The notes under the pieces were generated by a model. That model worked only from the letters and a program-made list of their open reading frames with translations, was not told where the DNA came from and made no database searches. From an uncultured Clostridia bacterium (GTDB lineage: Bacteria; Bacillota; Clostridia; Oscillospirales; UBA644), in the NCBI GenBank assembly GCA_948443805.1, contig CAOJUB010000001.1:62001-126000 (forward strand): a stretch of 64,000 bases of DNA, given 5' to 3'. Shown piece by piece: positions 40,728 through 51,147 of the stretch. The first letter of the stretch is position 1. Every line of letters begins with the position of its first letter. The position numbers were made by a program, and so were the translations under genes.

Positions 40728-40741
40728 GATTGATTTCGGTT

Positions 40742-40780
40742 CTGCCGGGGATGAAATCTCCCCGGCAGCGTTTCTTTTTC
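40742..40780 (+). terminator. Intrinsic terminator after clpC
   Basis: CTGCCGGGGA..TCCCCGGCAG followed by a T-rich tract. Confidence 0.8.
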
Positions 40781-41025
40781 TCGCCTGAAAGCGGTATGAT
40801 GCCTGTTTTCCCTGCCGCCGCAGGTTTGCCGGGCTTGGATATCCGGTGAAAAAAATTCGCGCCCTTCCAGCTGCCGCAGGAGTGTTTGCTTTTGAAAATT
40901 CGCCGAATCGTAACACAAAATTTGTTTTTGCTTCTATTGTATGCGGTATAATAAAAAATCAAAAGAATGTCGCCCTGACGGAACCGAAGATAAGATTCAG
41001 GAATCGGGAAAGGATCTGAGACCAC

Positions 41026-42465
41026 ATGAGAGATTTTGATGTTTCGCTGCTCTGTGATTTTTATGAATTTACCATGGGCAACGGATATTTTCGAAGCGGA
41101 AAAAAAGACGTTTCCGTCTGTTTCGACCTGTATTTCCGTAAAGTGCCCGACGACGGCGGGTTTGCGATTGCCGCAGGGCTCGGCAGCGTGATTGATTACC
41201 TTGACAGTCTGCACTTTTCTTCGGAAGATATTTCGTTTTTGCGCTCAAAAGGCATATTCTGCGAAGAATTTCTGGCCTATCTGGAGAATTTCCGGTTTGC
41301 GTGCGACGTCTACGCCGTAGAGGAAGGCACGCCGGTTTTTCCTAATGAACCACTTGTTGTCGTGCAGGGGCCGGCGATTCAGGCCCAGCTGCTGGAAACC
41401 ATGCTGTTGCTTTTAGTGAATCATCAGACGCTGATTGCGACAAAGGCAAACCGGATCTGCCGGGCAGCAGCCGGACGGCCGGTTTTTGAGTTCGGTTCCC
41501 GGCGGGCGCAGGGGACGTATGCGGCGGTTCTGGGCGCCAGGGCTGCTTATATCGGCGGTTGTTCGGGCACGGCCTGCGCTGTCTGTGAAAAAATGTACGG
41601 GATTCCCGCCGTGGGAACCATGGCGCATTCCTGGATTCAGATGTATGACGATGAATTGACCGCTTTTTGCGAATATGCCCGGTTTTATCCGGATAACTGT
41701 ATTTTTCTCGTGGATACCTACAATGTGCTTCGGTCGGGGATTCTGAATGCTGTAAAGGCGTATGAAACGGTTCTGAAACCGATGGGAAAACGGTTGAAGG
41801 GAATACGTATTGATTCGGGCGATATTGCGTATCTGACAAAAAAGGCGCGGAAAATGCTGGATGAGGCTGGACTTTCAGATTGTACGATTTTTGTTTCCAA
41901 TTCGCTGGACGAATATGTCATTCGCGATGTGCTCAGTCAGGGGGCGGAAATTGACAGCTTTGGGGTCGGTGAACGGCTGATTACCTCAAAAAGCGAACCG
42001 GTTCTCGGCGGGGTATATAAATTGGTTTCGGTGAATAAGGACGGCCGGGATATCCCTAAAATCAAGTTCTCAGAAAATGCAGGAAAAGTAACGACGCCGG
42101 GAGTGAAAGAGGTATACCGGTTATTTTCGAACACAACGGGGAAAATGGTTGCCGACCTGATTGCCCTGCGGGAAGAATCGTTCGATTTTACCGCGCCGAT
42201 TACACTTTTTGATCCGGCGTTTACCTGGAAGAGAAAAACTTTTGAAGGGTATACGGCAAAACGGCTTTTGACGCCGATTTACCGGAAAGGCCGTCGGGTT
42301 TACCAACCGCCGTCCATCCAGCAGATCCGCGATTTTTGCCGACAGGAGACTGAAAAGGTCTGGGAAGAGGTTCTGCGATTTGAAAATCCGCAGCCGTATT
42401 ATGTTGATTTATCTCCGAAACTATGGGAAGTCAAACAGGAATTGCTCCGCCGCGGCGGAAAATAA
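41026..42465 (+). CDS. pncB: Nicotinate phosphoribosyltransferase
   Basis: FYEFTMGNGYF, EFGSRRAQG, GTMAHSWIQM, GIRIDSGDIAYL, FGVGERLITSKS. Confidence 0.95.
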   Translation: MRDFDVSLLCDFYEFTMGNGYFRSGKKDVSVCFDLYFRKVPDDGGFAIAAGLGSVIDYLDSLHFSSEDISFLRSKGIFCEEFLAYLENFRFACDVYAVEEGTPVFPNEPLVVVQGPAIQAQLLETMLLLLVNHQTLIATKANRICRAAAGRPVFEFGSRRAQGTYAAVLGARAAYIGGCSGTACAVCEKMYGIPAVGTMAHSWIQMYDDELTAFCEYARFYPDNCIFLVDTYNVLRSGILNAVKAYETVLKPMGKRLKGIRIDSGDIAYLTKKARKMLDEAGLSDCTIFVSNSLDEYVIRDVLSQGAEIDSFGVGERLITSKSEPVLGGVYKLVSVNKDGRDIPKIKFSENAGKVTTPGVKEVYRLFSNTTGKMVADLIALREESFDFTAPITLFDPAFTWKRKTFEGYTAKRLLTPIYRKGRRVYQPPSIQQIRDFCRQETEKVWEEVLRFENPQPYYVDLSPKLWEVKQELLRRGGK

Positions 42466-42499
42466 AAAAGGCTGAAAAGGCCGGCTAACGGAGTTTTTT

Positions 42500-44518
42500 A
42501 TGATACAATGGGATGTGATAAACGATGGTTCCGGTTGCGGAATCCCCCACATACATCCGGTGATTTCCTGTCTTCTGCAAAACCGGGGAATCACCGGCGG
42601 GGAAGCCGAACGGTTTCTTTCCGGAGAGTACGGTCGCTTGTTTTCTCCGGCGCTTCTGCCGGATATGGAAGCGGCAGCCGGACGGATTAGGCGTGCTGTC
42701 GATACCGGAGAAAAGATTACGGTTTACGGCGATTATGACGTTGACGGCGTGACGTCGGTTGCTCTTCTGGTTCGTTTTTTTGCTTCTCTGGGCGTTTCTT
42801 CCGACTGGTATATTCCCGACCGGAAAGAAGGTTACGGATTAAATCTGGCTGCGATTGACCGGATCAAGGCGTCCGGGACGTCGCTGGTTGTTACGGTAGA
42901 TACCGGGACGACGGCGGCGGAGGAAATTGCCTATGCCAAACAGATCGGGCTTGACGTGGTTGTCACCGATCATCATGAATGCGGAGAGCGTTTGCCTGAT
43001 TGCCCGGTGGTTAATCCGAAACGACGGGATTCCCGTTACCCGTTTACGGAGCTGGCGGGGGTCGGCGTTGCGCTGCAGCTGGTTTCTTATCTTTCTTCCG
43101 CAGATGAAGACGTCCTTTTCGAAAAATACGGAGAATACGCGGCAATCGGAACCATTGCCGATATCATGCCTTTGGTTTCTGAAAACCGGGTTATTGTTTC
43201 CCGGGGATTACAAAAAATGAAAAATCCGTCGGTTGGTATTCTTGGCTTGAAAAAACGCTGTTCCGATCAGGAAGATTTATCGGCGTCTGCCGTTGCTTTC
43301 CGTATTGCGCCGCGCTTAAATGCGGCGGGACGGGTTGGCAGCGCGTCTGCCGCAGCGGAACTTCTGCTCTGCGACGACCCTGAAACGGCGGATACACTGG
43401 CAGATTTTCTTTGTCGGGAAAATGATCTTCGCCGCCAAACGGAACAAGCAATTTTTTCCGACGCGGAAGAAAAAATTGCCCGGCGTGACCGGACGGGGGA
43501 AAAACTGATTATGGAAATGTCCGACCGGTGGCACGAGGGCGTAATTGGCATTGTTGCTTCCCGTATGGTTGAAAAATATAACCGGCCGTGCCTTTTGTTC
43601 TGCCAAGAAGACGGTCTGGCAAAAGGCTCCGCGCGGAGCGTTCCGGCGGTGAATATCTATGAGCTGATTTCCGCAAACGCCGCGCTACTTTCCCGGTTCG
43701 GCGGACATCATATGGCGGCGGGGATGTCTCTTTCCGCTTCTAATTTCGAGACTTTCCGAAAACAGATGCAAACCGCTGCGGCAGAGTCCATTCAGGAGGA
43801 TGCGCTTTTTCCCCGGATAACGGCGGAGTGTGAGTTGGAGAATTCCTGCCTTCAGTTGGATTTCTGCCGGGAACTTTCTCGTTTGGAGCCGTTCGGCGCG
43901 GGAAACCCGCAGCCGTTGTTTCTGATTCGGAATCTTCGCGTGCTGTCGGTCGACGGCGTGTCTGCCGACCGGCATACCCGGATTTCTTTTCAGACCAGTT
44001 CGGGGCAGGTGATAAAGGGCATGTTTTTCGGCGTTAGCCCTTGTTGCGCGGGATGTTTTCCCGGAGACGTTGCGGAAGTAATCGGTTCGGTTTCGGAAAA
44101 TGTTTTCCGGGGCGTTCATTCTCTTTCGTTGCAGATTAAAAGTTTGAATCTTCCGGCCTATGAGGCGGATTTCAGCCAAGCAGAAAAGGACTGGCATCTT
44201 TATGAAAAAACCGGAGAGTCTCCGGTGCAGATTACACGGAGCGACGTTTCTTCGGTTTATCGGGCGGTTCGGGCATTATCGGCCGACGGGCGCTGTGAAA
44301 CCACGCCTCTGACGCTTTCCCGCCGGGCGCGGATCGGTTACCTGTCATGCCGGCTGTGTCTTTCCGTTCTGGAAGAACTGAAGCTGATTCATATTACTGT
44401 TTCTCCGGTAAAGTTGTTGAAGGAAGGTTCTTTTTTGCGGATTGAGATGTTTTTTGGGGAGAAAACCGACCTGATGCGGTCCGAAACTTTTCGAAAAACC
44501 GGCATTTTGGCCGAATAA
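42500..44518 (+). CDS. recJ: Single-stranded-DNA-specific exonuclease RecJ
   Basis: VYGDYDVDGVTSVALL, VTDHHECGERLPDCPVVNPKR, GGHHMAAGMSL. Confidence 0.95.
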   Translation: MIQWDVINDGSGCGIPHIHPVISCLLQNRGITGGEAERFLSGEYGRLFSPALLPDMEAAAGRIRRAVDTGEKITVYGDYDVDGVTSVALLVRFFASLGVSSDWYIPDRKEGYGLNLAAIDRIKASGTSLVVTVDTGTTAAEEIAYAKQIGLDVVVTDHHECGERLPDCPVVNPKRRDSRYPFTELAGVGVALQLVSYLSSADEDVLFEKYGEYAAIGTIADIMPLVSENRVIVSRGLQKMKNPSVGILGLKKRCSDQEDLSASAVAFRIAPRLNAAGRVGSASAAAELLLCDDPETADTLADFLCRENDLRRQTEQAIFSDAEEKIARRDRTGEKLIMEMSDRWHEGVIGIVASRMVEKYNRPCLLFCQEDGLAKGSARSVPAVNIYELISANAALLSRFGGHHMAAGMSLSASNFETFRKQMQTAAAESIQEDALFPRITAECELENSCLQLDFCRELSRLEPFGAGNPQPLFLIRNLRVLSVDGVSADRHTRISFQTSSGQVIKGMFFGVSPCCAGCFPGDVAEVIGSVSENVFRGVHSLSLQIKSLNLPAYEADFSQAEKDWHLYEKTGESPVQITRSDVSSVYRAVRALSADGRCETTPLTLSRRARIGYLSCRLCLSVLEELKLIHITVSPVKLLKEGSFLRIEMFFGEKTDLMRSETFRKTGILAE

Positions 44519-44599
44519 TTGGTATAAAAAACAAGCAGCCCTGCCTTCTTTCGGGATCGCGGGTGCACGAATGATACAGATACAGAAAGGGAGACTGTT

Positions 44600-46741
44600 T
44601 TGGAAAACACATATGCTGAGGGCCTGATTTCGGCGTTGGATCATAGCGAATATAAATATGACCGGGAGCAGATTCTCGATGCGCTGGCGTTTGCTTCGGA
44701 AGCGCATGAGGGACAGATGCGCAAGTCGGGCGAACCGTATATTTCGCATCCGATCGAAGTCGCAAAAATCCTGATTTCTTATGCGGCCGATAAACATGCT
44801 GTGATCGCGGCTCTGCTTCATGATACGGTGGAAGATACTTCCGTCAGCCTGGAGGGAATTGAAAAACGGTTCGGCAGCGAAGTTGCCATGCTGGTCGATG
44901 GAGTGACGAAGCTGGAAAAAATTTCCTATTCTTCCAAAGAGGAGCAGCAGATCGAAAATATCCGGAAAATGCTGTTGGCGATGGCGAAAGACATCCGGGT
45001 CATTCTGATCAAGCTTGCCGACCGGCTGCACAACATGCGGACGCTGGACAGCCAGCCGGACGTTAAACGGCGGGAAAAGGCGCTGGAAACGGTGGAAGTG
45101 TATGCGCCGTTGGCGCACCGGCTTGGAATTCAGAACCTGAAAAGCGAGCTGGAGGACACCGCCCTGAAATATTTAGATCCGGTCGGGTATAAAGAAATTG
45201 AGGAGAACCTTGCGGTCTTCCGGAACAATACCTTTTTTCATGAAGTGCATCATCTGATTAATAAAAAGTTGCAGGAGGAACGGATCGATGCGAAGGTGGA
45301 CGGCCGGATTAAGCATATCTACAGCATATACCGGAAAATGTTCAATCAAAATAAAGCCTTTAATGAAATTTATGACCTGTATGCGTTCCGCATTATTGTG
45401 GGTAAAGTCAGCGAATGTTACAACGTGCTCGGCTATATCCATGATATTTTTCACGCCATTCCCGGACGTTTAAAAGACTATATTGCAACGCCGAAACCGA
45501 ATATGTATCAGTCTCTTCATACCACGGTTTCCCATAAGGGATATTTGTTCGAAGTCCAGATCCGTACCGAGGAGATGCACCGGATCGCCGAATTGGGCAT
45601 TGCCGCGCACTGGAAATACAAAGACGGGGTTTTTGCCGATAAAAACACCGATATGAAACTGGAATGGGTGCGGAATCTTCTGGATGTGCAAAGCGACGTC
45701 AACGACGCCGATGACTTTATGAAAACCTTCAAGATCGATCTTTTCGCCGATCAGGTTTTTGTTTCAACGCCAAAAGGAGATATCATCACGCTGCCTGCCG
45801 AAGCGAATGTGATCGACTTTGCCTATGCGATCCACAGCGAAGTCGGCAATCATATGACCGGCGCGAAGGTGGACGGCCGGATTGTGGAACTGACAACGAA
45901 ACTGCAGAACGGAAACGTGGTGGAGATTCTAACTTCGCCGAATTCTTCCGGGCCTTCACGGGACTGGTCGAAGCTGGTAAAAACCTCAGAGGCGAAAAAC
46001 AAGATCCGCCAGTGGTTCAAGCGGGAAAAGCGCGAGGAAAATATTCTGCACGGACGGGAAGATCTGGAACGCGAACTTCGGCATATGAATATTAATTTCA
46101 GCGAATGCAGCCGGGAGGAATTGTATGCTTCGGTAATGAAGCGGTATTCAATCTCCGATATCGATGAATTTTATGCCGCGATCGGTTACGGCGGCATTAC
46201 CCTGTCGAAAATTCTTCCGAAACTGAAGGATGAATACCTGCGTTTCCGTAAACCGGAAGAGAAAAAGGTGGTTGCGCCGAGAAAACGGAAGGCCATCAAC
46301 GGCGTCTGCGTCGATGGGCTGGATAACTGCCTTGTCCGGTTGGCAAAATGCTGCACGCCGCTGCCCGGCGATGATATCCGGGGCTTTATTACCCGGGGTT
46401 CCGGTGTTTCCGTCCATAAGGCCGATTGTCCGCATATTCAGAAGGCAAACCCTGCGCGGATGGTCGATGTTCATTGGGAGGGCGACCCCGGCGAATATTT
46501 TGTTTCTACCCTTTGTCTGGTGGCAAATAACCGGTTTGACCTGGTTCTGGATATCACCACCGTTCTTGCCGGGATGCGGATTGTGACACATTCGATCAAT
46601 ACCCGGGATTCGGGCGACGGACGGACGAATGTCTATGTGTCGATCGATGTGCACAGTATCGATCATCTGGATACGATTGCGAAAAAACTGCGGAAAATAA
46701 ACGGCGTTAACGACGTGTATCGCGCATCCCTGAAAAAATAA
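44600..46741 (+). CDS. RelA/SpoT bifunctional (p)ppGpp synthetase/hydrolase
   Basis: HD domain SHPIEVAKIL..ALLHDTVEDT, synthetase YATPKPNMYQSLHTTV region, TGS and ACT domains; TTG start after AAAGGGAG. Confidence 0.96.
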   Translation: MENTYAEGLISALDHSEYKYDREQILDALAFASEAHEGQMRKSGEPYISHPIEVAKILISYAADKHAVIAALLHDTVEDTSVSLEGIEKRFGSEVAMLVDGVTKLEKISYSSKEEQQIENIRKMLLAMAKDIRVILIKLADRLHNMRTLDSQPDVKRREKALETVEVYAPLAHRLGIQNLKSELEDTALKYLDPVGYKEIEENLAVFRNNTFFHEVHHLINKKLQEERIDAKVDGRIKHIYSIYRKMFNQNKAFNEIYDLYAFRIIVGKVSECYNVLGYIHDIFHAIPGRLKDYIATPKPNMYQSLHTTVSHKGYLFEVQIRTEEMHRIAELGIAAHWKYKDGVFADKNTDMKLEWVRNLLDVQSDVNDADDFMKTFKIDLFADQVFVSTPKGDIITLPAEANVIDFAYAIHSEVGNHMTGAKVDGRIVELTTKLQNGNVVEILTSPNSSGPSRDWSKLVKTSEAKNKIRQWFKREKREENILHGREDLERELRHMNINFSECSREELYASVMKRYSISDIDEFYAAIGYGGITLSKILPKLKDEYLRFRKPEEKKVVAPRKRKAINGVCVDGLDNCLVRLAKCCTPLPGDDIRGFITRGSGVSVHKADCPHIQKANPARMVDVHWEGDPGEYFVSTLCLVANNRFDLVLDITTVLAGMRIVTHSINTRDSGDGRTNVYVSIDVHSIDHLDTIAKKLRKINGVNDVYRASLKK

Positions 46742-46783
46742 AGAAAACACGGCGGTTTTGCCGGAAAAAGAGGAAAACGGAAC

Positions 46784-47230
46784 ATGATAGCTTTGATTCA
46801 GCGCGTTTCCTATGCGAAATTGCGGATCGGCGGAGAAATTTATTCTGAAATCGGGAAGGGGCTGCTGATTTTTCTCGGCGTGGCGCAGGATGATACCGAA
46901 CGGGACGCCGAGATTCTGTCTTCGAAATGCTCGGGGTTACGGATATTTGACGACCCCGATGATAAAATGAATTTGTCTGTGGAGGATTTCGAAGGGGAAA
47001 TTCTGGTGGTTTCGAATTTTACGCTGTGCAGCGAAAGCCGGAGAGGAAAGCGGCCTTCGTTTATCAGGGCGGCCCGACCGGAAAAGGCGAAACCGTTGTA
47101 TGAAAAATTTCTTTCGGGTCTTTCTTGCCCAACACCGGTGAAGACCGGCGTTTTCGGCGCGGATATGAAGATTGAACTGGTCAACGACGGACCGATCACG
47201 ATTCAGATAGAAAGCGAGGATTTCCGATGA
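46784..47230 (+). CDS. dtd: D-aminoacyl-tRNA deacylase
   Basis: IALIQRVSYAKLRIGGE, SNFTLCSESRRGKRPSF, GVFGADMKIELVNDGPITI. Confidence 0.95.
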   Translation: MIALIQRVSYAKLRIGGEIYSEIGKGLLIFLGVAQDDTERDAEILSSKCSGLRIFDDPDDKMNLSVEDFEGEILVVSNFTLCSESRRGKRPSFIRAARPEKAKPLYEKFLSGLSCPTPVKTGVFGADMKIELVNDGPITIQIESEDFR

Positions 47231-47829
47231 CGCTGAAACGGGTTATCACCGGGGAACTGTATACGAATACCTATCTTTTGATCCATGAAGGCAAGGCGCT
47301 GGTTTTTGACCCTGCATTTCAGCCGGAGAAGATTGAAAAGGCGCTGGACGGGGCGGCGGTGGAAAAAATTATTTTGACTCACGGTCATATGGATCATTTT
47401 TATGAACTGAATTATTTCCGGGAAAAATATGCGCCGACAGTTTATCTGCATCAGGACGACGAGGCCTATCTGAACAATCCGGCCCTGTCTGTTCCGGTGG
47501 GCGGGGAAACGCTCGATCTTTCCCGGAGGTATTGGGCAGATGTTATGCTGAAAGACGGCGACCGGATTTCTTTCGGACCGTATACCTTCCAGGTTCTGCA
47601 TACGCCGGGGCATACGCCCGGTTCCTGCTGTTTTTTATGCGGCGATACGCTGATTTCCGGAGACACGCTTTTCTGTAAAGGCGTCGGACGGACCGATTTC
47701 CCGAACGGGGACGCCGGGGCGCTTGCCCGGTCCCTGGAAAGAATTTTGGCGCTTGATGCGCATACGTTGGTATATCCGGGGCATGGGCTTTCCACTTCGG
47801 TGGAAAAAGAACGGTATTGGCTGGGATAA
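47227..47829 (+). CDS. MBL-fold metallo-hydrolase (glyoxalase II-like)
   Basis: LTHGHMDHFYEL (HxHxDH), HTPGHTPGSCCF, SGDTLF. Confidence 0.93.
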   Translation: MTLKRVITGELYTNTYLLIHEGKALVFDPAFQPEKIEKALDGAAVEKIILTHGHMDHFYELNYFREKYAPTVYLHQDDEAYLNNPALSVPVGGETLDLSRRYWADVMLKDGDRISFGPYTFQVLHTPGHTPGSCCFLCGDTLISGDTLFCKGVGRTDFPNGDAGALARSLERILALDAHTLVYPGHGLSTSVEKERYWLG

Positions 47830-47850
47830 CAGACAAAGGGGGCGTTTTAG

Positions 47851-48918
47851 GTGGCGAAAATTGAAGATGTCGATAAGAATTTTATTATGGACGGAAACGA
47901 TGAGGGGCTGTATTATGTTTCCGGCCTTTCGGAACCGATTCGGATTACCGGCCTTGCCTGGCGGGAGGTGAACGGGAATCTTCACCGGCTCCGCGCCGAT
48001 ATGCTGGCGCATGTCAATAACGGTTTGCGCGAACTGTCTCCGCATACCGCAGGGGTGCAGGCTTCGTTCCGGACCAATTCCAAACGGGTTTCTGTCAAAG
48101 CGCAAAACGGATGGAATTACCGCATGCAGCATATGGCGATCAACGGAAGCTCCGGTATCGATGTTTATCTGGGTTCCGGTACGCGCAAAAAATATTTCAA
48201 GACGGTTTTTGCCGGCGTCGGCGAGGATCATTTCGGCGCGGTGCTTTCTCTGGACGGCCGTGAATATGAACTGACGCTGAACTTTCCTCTTTACTCGGGG
48301 ATTGACGATCTTCAGATCGGCCTGGAACCCGGCGCATCGCTGAAACCTCCGCGACCGCACCGGGTTGAAAAACCGGTTGTTTTTTACGGTTCTTCCATTA
48401 CGCAGGGAGCCTGCGCTTCCCGGCCTGGACTGGCCTATTTCAATGCGCTTTCCCGCTGGCTGGATTTCGCGCCGATGAATTTCGGCTTTTCCGGCAGTGC
48501 GCTGGGGGAAGAATATGTCGCTGCGTTTCTTGCGGAACTGGATATGGCGGCTTTTGTGATGGATTATGACTATAATGCGCCTGACGCGGCGTTTCTGGAA
48601 AATACGCACGAACCGTTTTTCCGGGTGATCCGTCAGGCGAATCCCGATCTTCCGGTGCTTTTTGTTTCCATGCCGAACCGGCCCGGTTCCGATCCGGAAT
48701 GCAGGGCGCGGAAGGAAATTATTTTAAAGACTTACCGCAATGCGCTGGCGCGCGGGGATCGGCGCGTCTGGTTTGTGGACGGCAGCAAACTGTGGGGGCG
48801 GGGCGAACGGGAACGCGAATTCTGCACCGGAGACGGCCTGCATCCCAACGATATGGGCTTTTACGGCATGGCGAAAGGAATTTATCCTACGTTAAAGGAA
48901 ATGCTGAATGTATTATGA
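47851..48918 (+). CDS. SGNH/GDSL hydrolase family protein
   Basis: VFYGSSITQGACASRPGLAY, NFGFSGSALGE, DGLHPNDMGFYGMA; GTG-type start, sole long frame. Confidence 0.85.
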   Translation: MAKIEDVDKNFIMDGNDEGLYYVSGLSEPIRITGLAWREVNGNLHRLRADMLAHVNNGLRELSPHTAGVQASFRTNSKRVSVKAQNGWNYRMQHMAINGSSGIDVYLGSGTRKKYFKTVFAGVGEDHFGAVLSLDGREYELTLNFPLYSGIDDLQIGLEPGASLKPPRPHRVEKPVVFYGSSITQGACASRPGLAYFNALSRWLDFAPMNFGFSGSALGEEYVAAFLAELDMAAFVMDYDYNAPDAAFLENTHEPFFRVIRQANPDLPVLFVSMPNRPGSDPECRARKEIILKTYRNALARGDRRVWFVDGSKLWGRGEREREFCTGDGLHPNDMGFYGMAKGIYPTLKEMLNVL

Positions 48919-50288
48919 TACTTGAATTTGAAAACTGTGACCTTCGCTATGATGTGCAGAGCGTTTGTCTTCTTTTTTTCCCCAGGGAACCGTTCTCGGA
49001 GGAGCAGGGGAAACGGCTGAAAGTTTCTCTGTTCAGCGACTGCGCAGAAGCACTGTTCCTTTGGAACGGCCGCTCTTTCCGGGAACAGGAGCCTTTTGAC
49101 CCGCAGGAGTTCGATTCGGTCCGGACGGTGGTGAAACGGGCGGTTTATCAAGTGCTTCGGCAGGCAACGGGAAAGGATTCTGCCTGGGGGATCGTTACCG
49201 GGATTCGTCCGGCGAATCTCTATGAGAAGCTTTTTTCCCGTTTCGGGGCGGACGCCCGGCGGATTTTTGAGGAACGCTATTTTGTCAGCCCCGAAAAAAC
49301 AGACCTGTGCGTGTCGGTTTTGCAGGGACGGAAAAAAGCCGTTTCTTTATTGGAAAAAGAGTCGTCCAGTTTGTATATTTCGGTGCCGTTCTGTCCTTCC
49401 CGGTGCCGGTACTGCTCTTTTGTCTCCGCTTCGACCGAACGGGAGGGCAATATTCTTCCGGCTTATATTGATCTGCTCTGTGCTGAGATTGAAGAAAAAA
49501 CGCGGCGTGCCGAACGGGAAATGATGCCGGTCGTTACGGTTTATGTCGGCGGCGGTACCCCGACGGTTTTGGATGAAACGCTTTTAGAGAAACTGCTTCG
49601 GAAGATTCAGGCGTGTGTTCTCCGCCGGTTTTCTGTGCATGAATATACCTTTGAGGCCGGAAGGCCGGATACTTTGACCGAAGCCAAACTTGCGCTTCTT
49701 GCGCGCTATGGCGTAACCCGGCTCAGCGTCAATCCTCAAACACTCAACAACCGGGTTCTTGAAACGATCGGAAGAAAACATACCGCCGAGGACTTTTTCC
49801 GTGCGTATACGCTGGCCGAAACGTATCCGTTTGTTTTGAATACCGATCTGATCGCCGGGCTTCAGGATGATACCTTTGCCAGTTTTCAGCGCACGGTCGA
49901 CGGCCTGACCGCGCTTTCTCCGGGGAATATTACCATGCATACGCTCTATTTGAAAAGAGCCGCCGATATCGGCGCTGCGGAGATCGGCCGGAAGATTGCC
50001 GAAGGCACACAGGCTTCCCGGATGGTGGAGTATGCGGAAAAAACGCTTCCGGAGAAGGGGTATTTCCCATACTACCTGTACCGGCAGAAAAATACGCTTG
50101 AAAATCTGGAAAACGTCGGGTATGCAAGAGAAGGCGAAGAATGCCGGTATAATATCTATATGATGGACGATCTGCAGCAGGTTTACGGCGCCGGAGCGGG
50201 CGCGGTAACAAAAATTCTTCTGCCCGGCGGCGTCCGGAGAGAATGTAATACCAAATTTGCATATAATTATGTGAAAGACCGGAGTTGA
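48915..50288 (+). CDS. hemZ: Coproporphyrinogen dehydrogenase HemZ-like radical SAM protein
   Basis: ISVPFCPSRCRYCSFVS (CxxxCxxC), VYVGGGTPTVL, RLSVNPQTLNNRVLETIGRKHTAEDF, DLIAGL; ATGA overlap with previous gene. Confidence 0.88.
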   Translation: MILEFENCDLRYDVQSVCLLFFPREPFSEEQGKRLKVSLFSDCAEALFLWNGRSFREQEPFDPQEFDSVRTVVKRAVYQVLRQATGKDSAWGIVTGIRPANLYEKLFSRFGADARRIFEERYFVSPEKTDLCVSVLQGRKKAVSLLEKESSSLYISVPFCPSRCRYCSFVSASTEREGNILPAYIDLLCAEIEEKTRRAEREMMPVVTVYVGGGTPTVLDETLLEKLLRKIQACVLRRFSVHEYTFEAGRPDTLTEAKLALLARYGVTRLSVNPQTLNNRVLETIGRKHTAEDFFRAYTLAETYPFVLNTDLIAGLQDDTFASFQRTVDGLTALSPGNITMHTLYLKRAADIGAAEIGRKIAEGTQASRMVEYAEKTLPEKGYFPYYLYRQKNTLENLENVGYAREGEECRYNIYMMDDLQQVYGAGAGAVTKILLPGGVRRECNTKFAYNYVKDRS

Positions 50289-50407
50289 CCGGCACGGCAA
50301 AAAGCGGGATTCCCGCGTGAAACAATCGTTTTTAATCCGATAAAAAGGATCCTGTTTGAACAATGGATGCGGTATTGTTTTTTGAACTTCACAGGAGGGA
50401 GATTTTT

Positions 50408-51034
50408 ATGGCTGGGAATGGCGAGCCTTTTTGGGAAAAAGCGTACCGGGAGGAAAATGCGGTTGCTTTTTCTTCTGAACCGAACCGGACGATTAAGGAA
50501 TTTGAATATTTGTTGAAAAAACCGTCGAGAATCCTTGATGTCGGCTGCGGCGAAGGACAAAATGCGTTCTATTTGGCGCAGCAGGGGTACGGTGAAGTGG
50601 ATGCCTTTGACCGGAGCATATCTGCGATAGAAAAGTGTAAAAAGCGCAGTCTGGCGACCAACACAAAGATTCATGCTTTTGTTGCCGATCTGAAAAATTA
50701 TCAGTGGAGACAGAGTTATGACTGGATCCTTTCTTTCGGAACCTTTCATTTTGTGGAAAAAACAGATTGGAAGTCTTTTATCCTTCAGGCCAAGACGCAC
50801 ACGAATCAAGGCGGAATTCATATTGTTCAGATATTTACCGATGCGCTGCCTGCGCCGGAGGATATTTCACCTTTTTCCATTGGTTTGGCAAAAGACGGAG
50901 AAATCCGGGAGCTTTACCGGGATTGGGAGATTCTGCAATTTCAGTCGTATCTCTTCGAGGAGGAACATCCTGGCATTCCGCGGCATACGCATGCTTCGAA
51001 TAAAATTGTCGCCAGAAAAACAGACTGTGTTTGA
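50408..51034 (+). CDS. Class I SAM-dependent methyltransferase (TehB-like)
   Basis: SRILDVGCGEGQNAFYLAQQGYGEVDAFDRS; ATG after GGAGGGAG. Confidence 0.9.
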   Translation: MAGNGEPFWEKAYREENAVAFSSEPNRTIKEFEYLLKKPSRILDVGCGEGQNAFYLAQQGYGEVDAFDRSISAIEKCKKRSLATNTKIHAFVADLKNYQWRQSYDWILSFGTFHFVEKTDWKSFILQAKTHTNQGGIHIVQIFTDALPAPEDISPFSIGLAKDGEIRELYRDWEILQFQSYLFEEEHPGIPRHTHASNKIVARKTDCV

Positions 51035-51147
51035 CGATGAATGCCTGCTGCATGGCGGCGGGGGTGCGGTTTGTGTTTTTGTGGAAAATGTCCGGTTTGC
51101 AGGTTTTGATTTTTCAGAGAATTTAATGCAGGAAGGGAATTTCATGT

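Noticed and set aside
39747-40916. 389-aa minus-strand ORF opposite the clpC 3' end
   Set aside because: Shadow ORF that also runs through the clpC terminator; no domain match.
47635-48609. 324-aa minus-strand ORF opposite the MBL and SGNH hydrolase genes
   Set aside because: Shadow ORF over two recognised genes.
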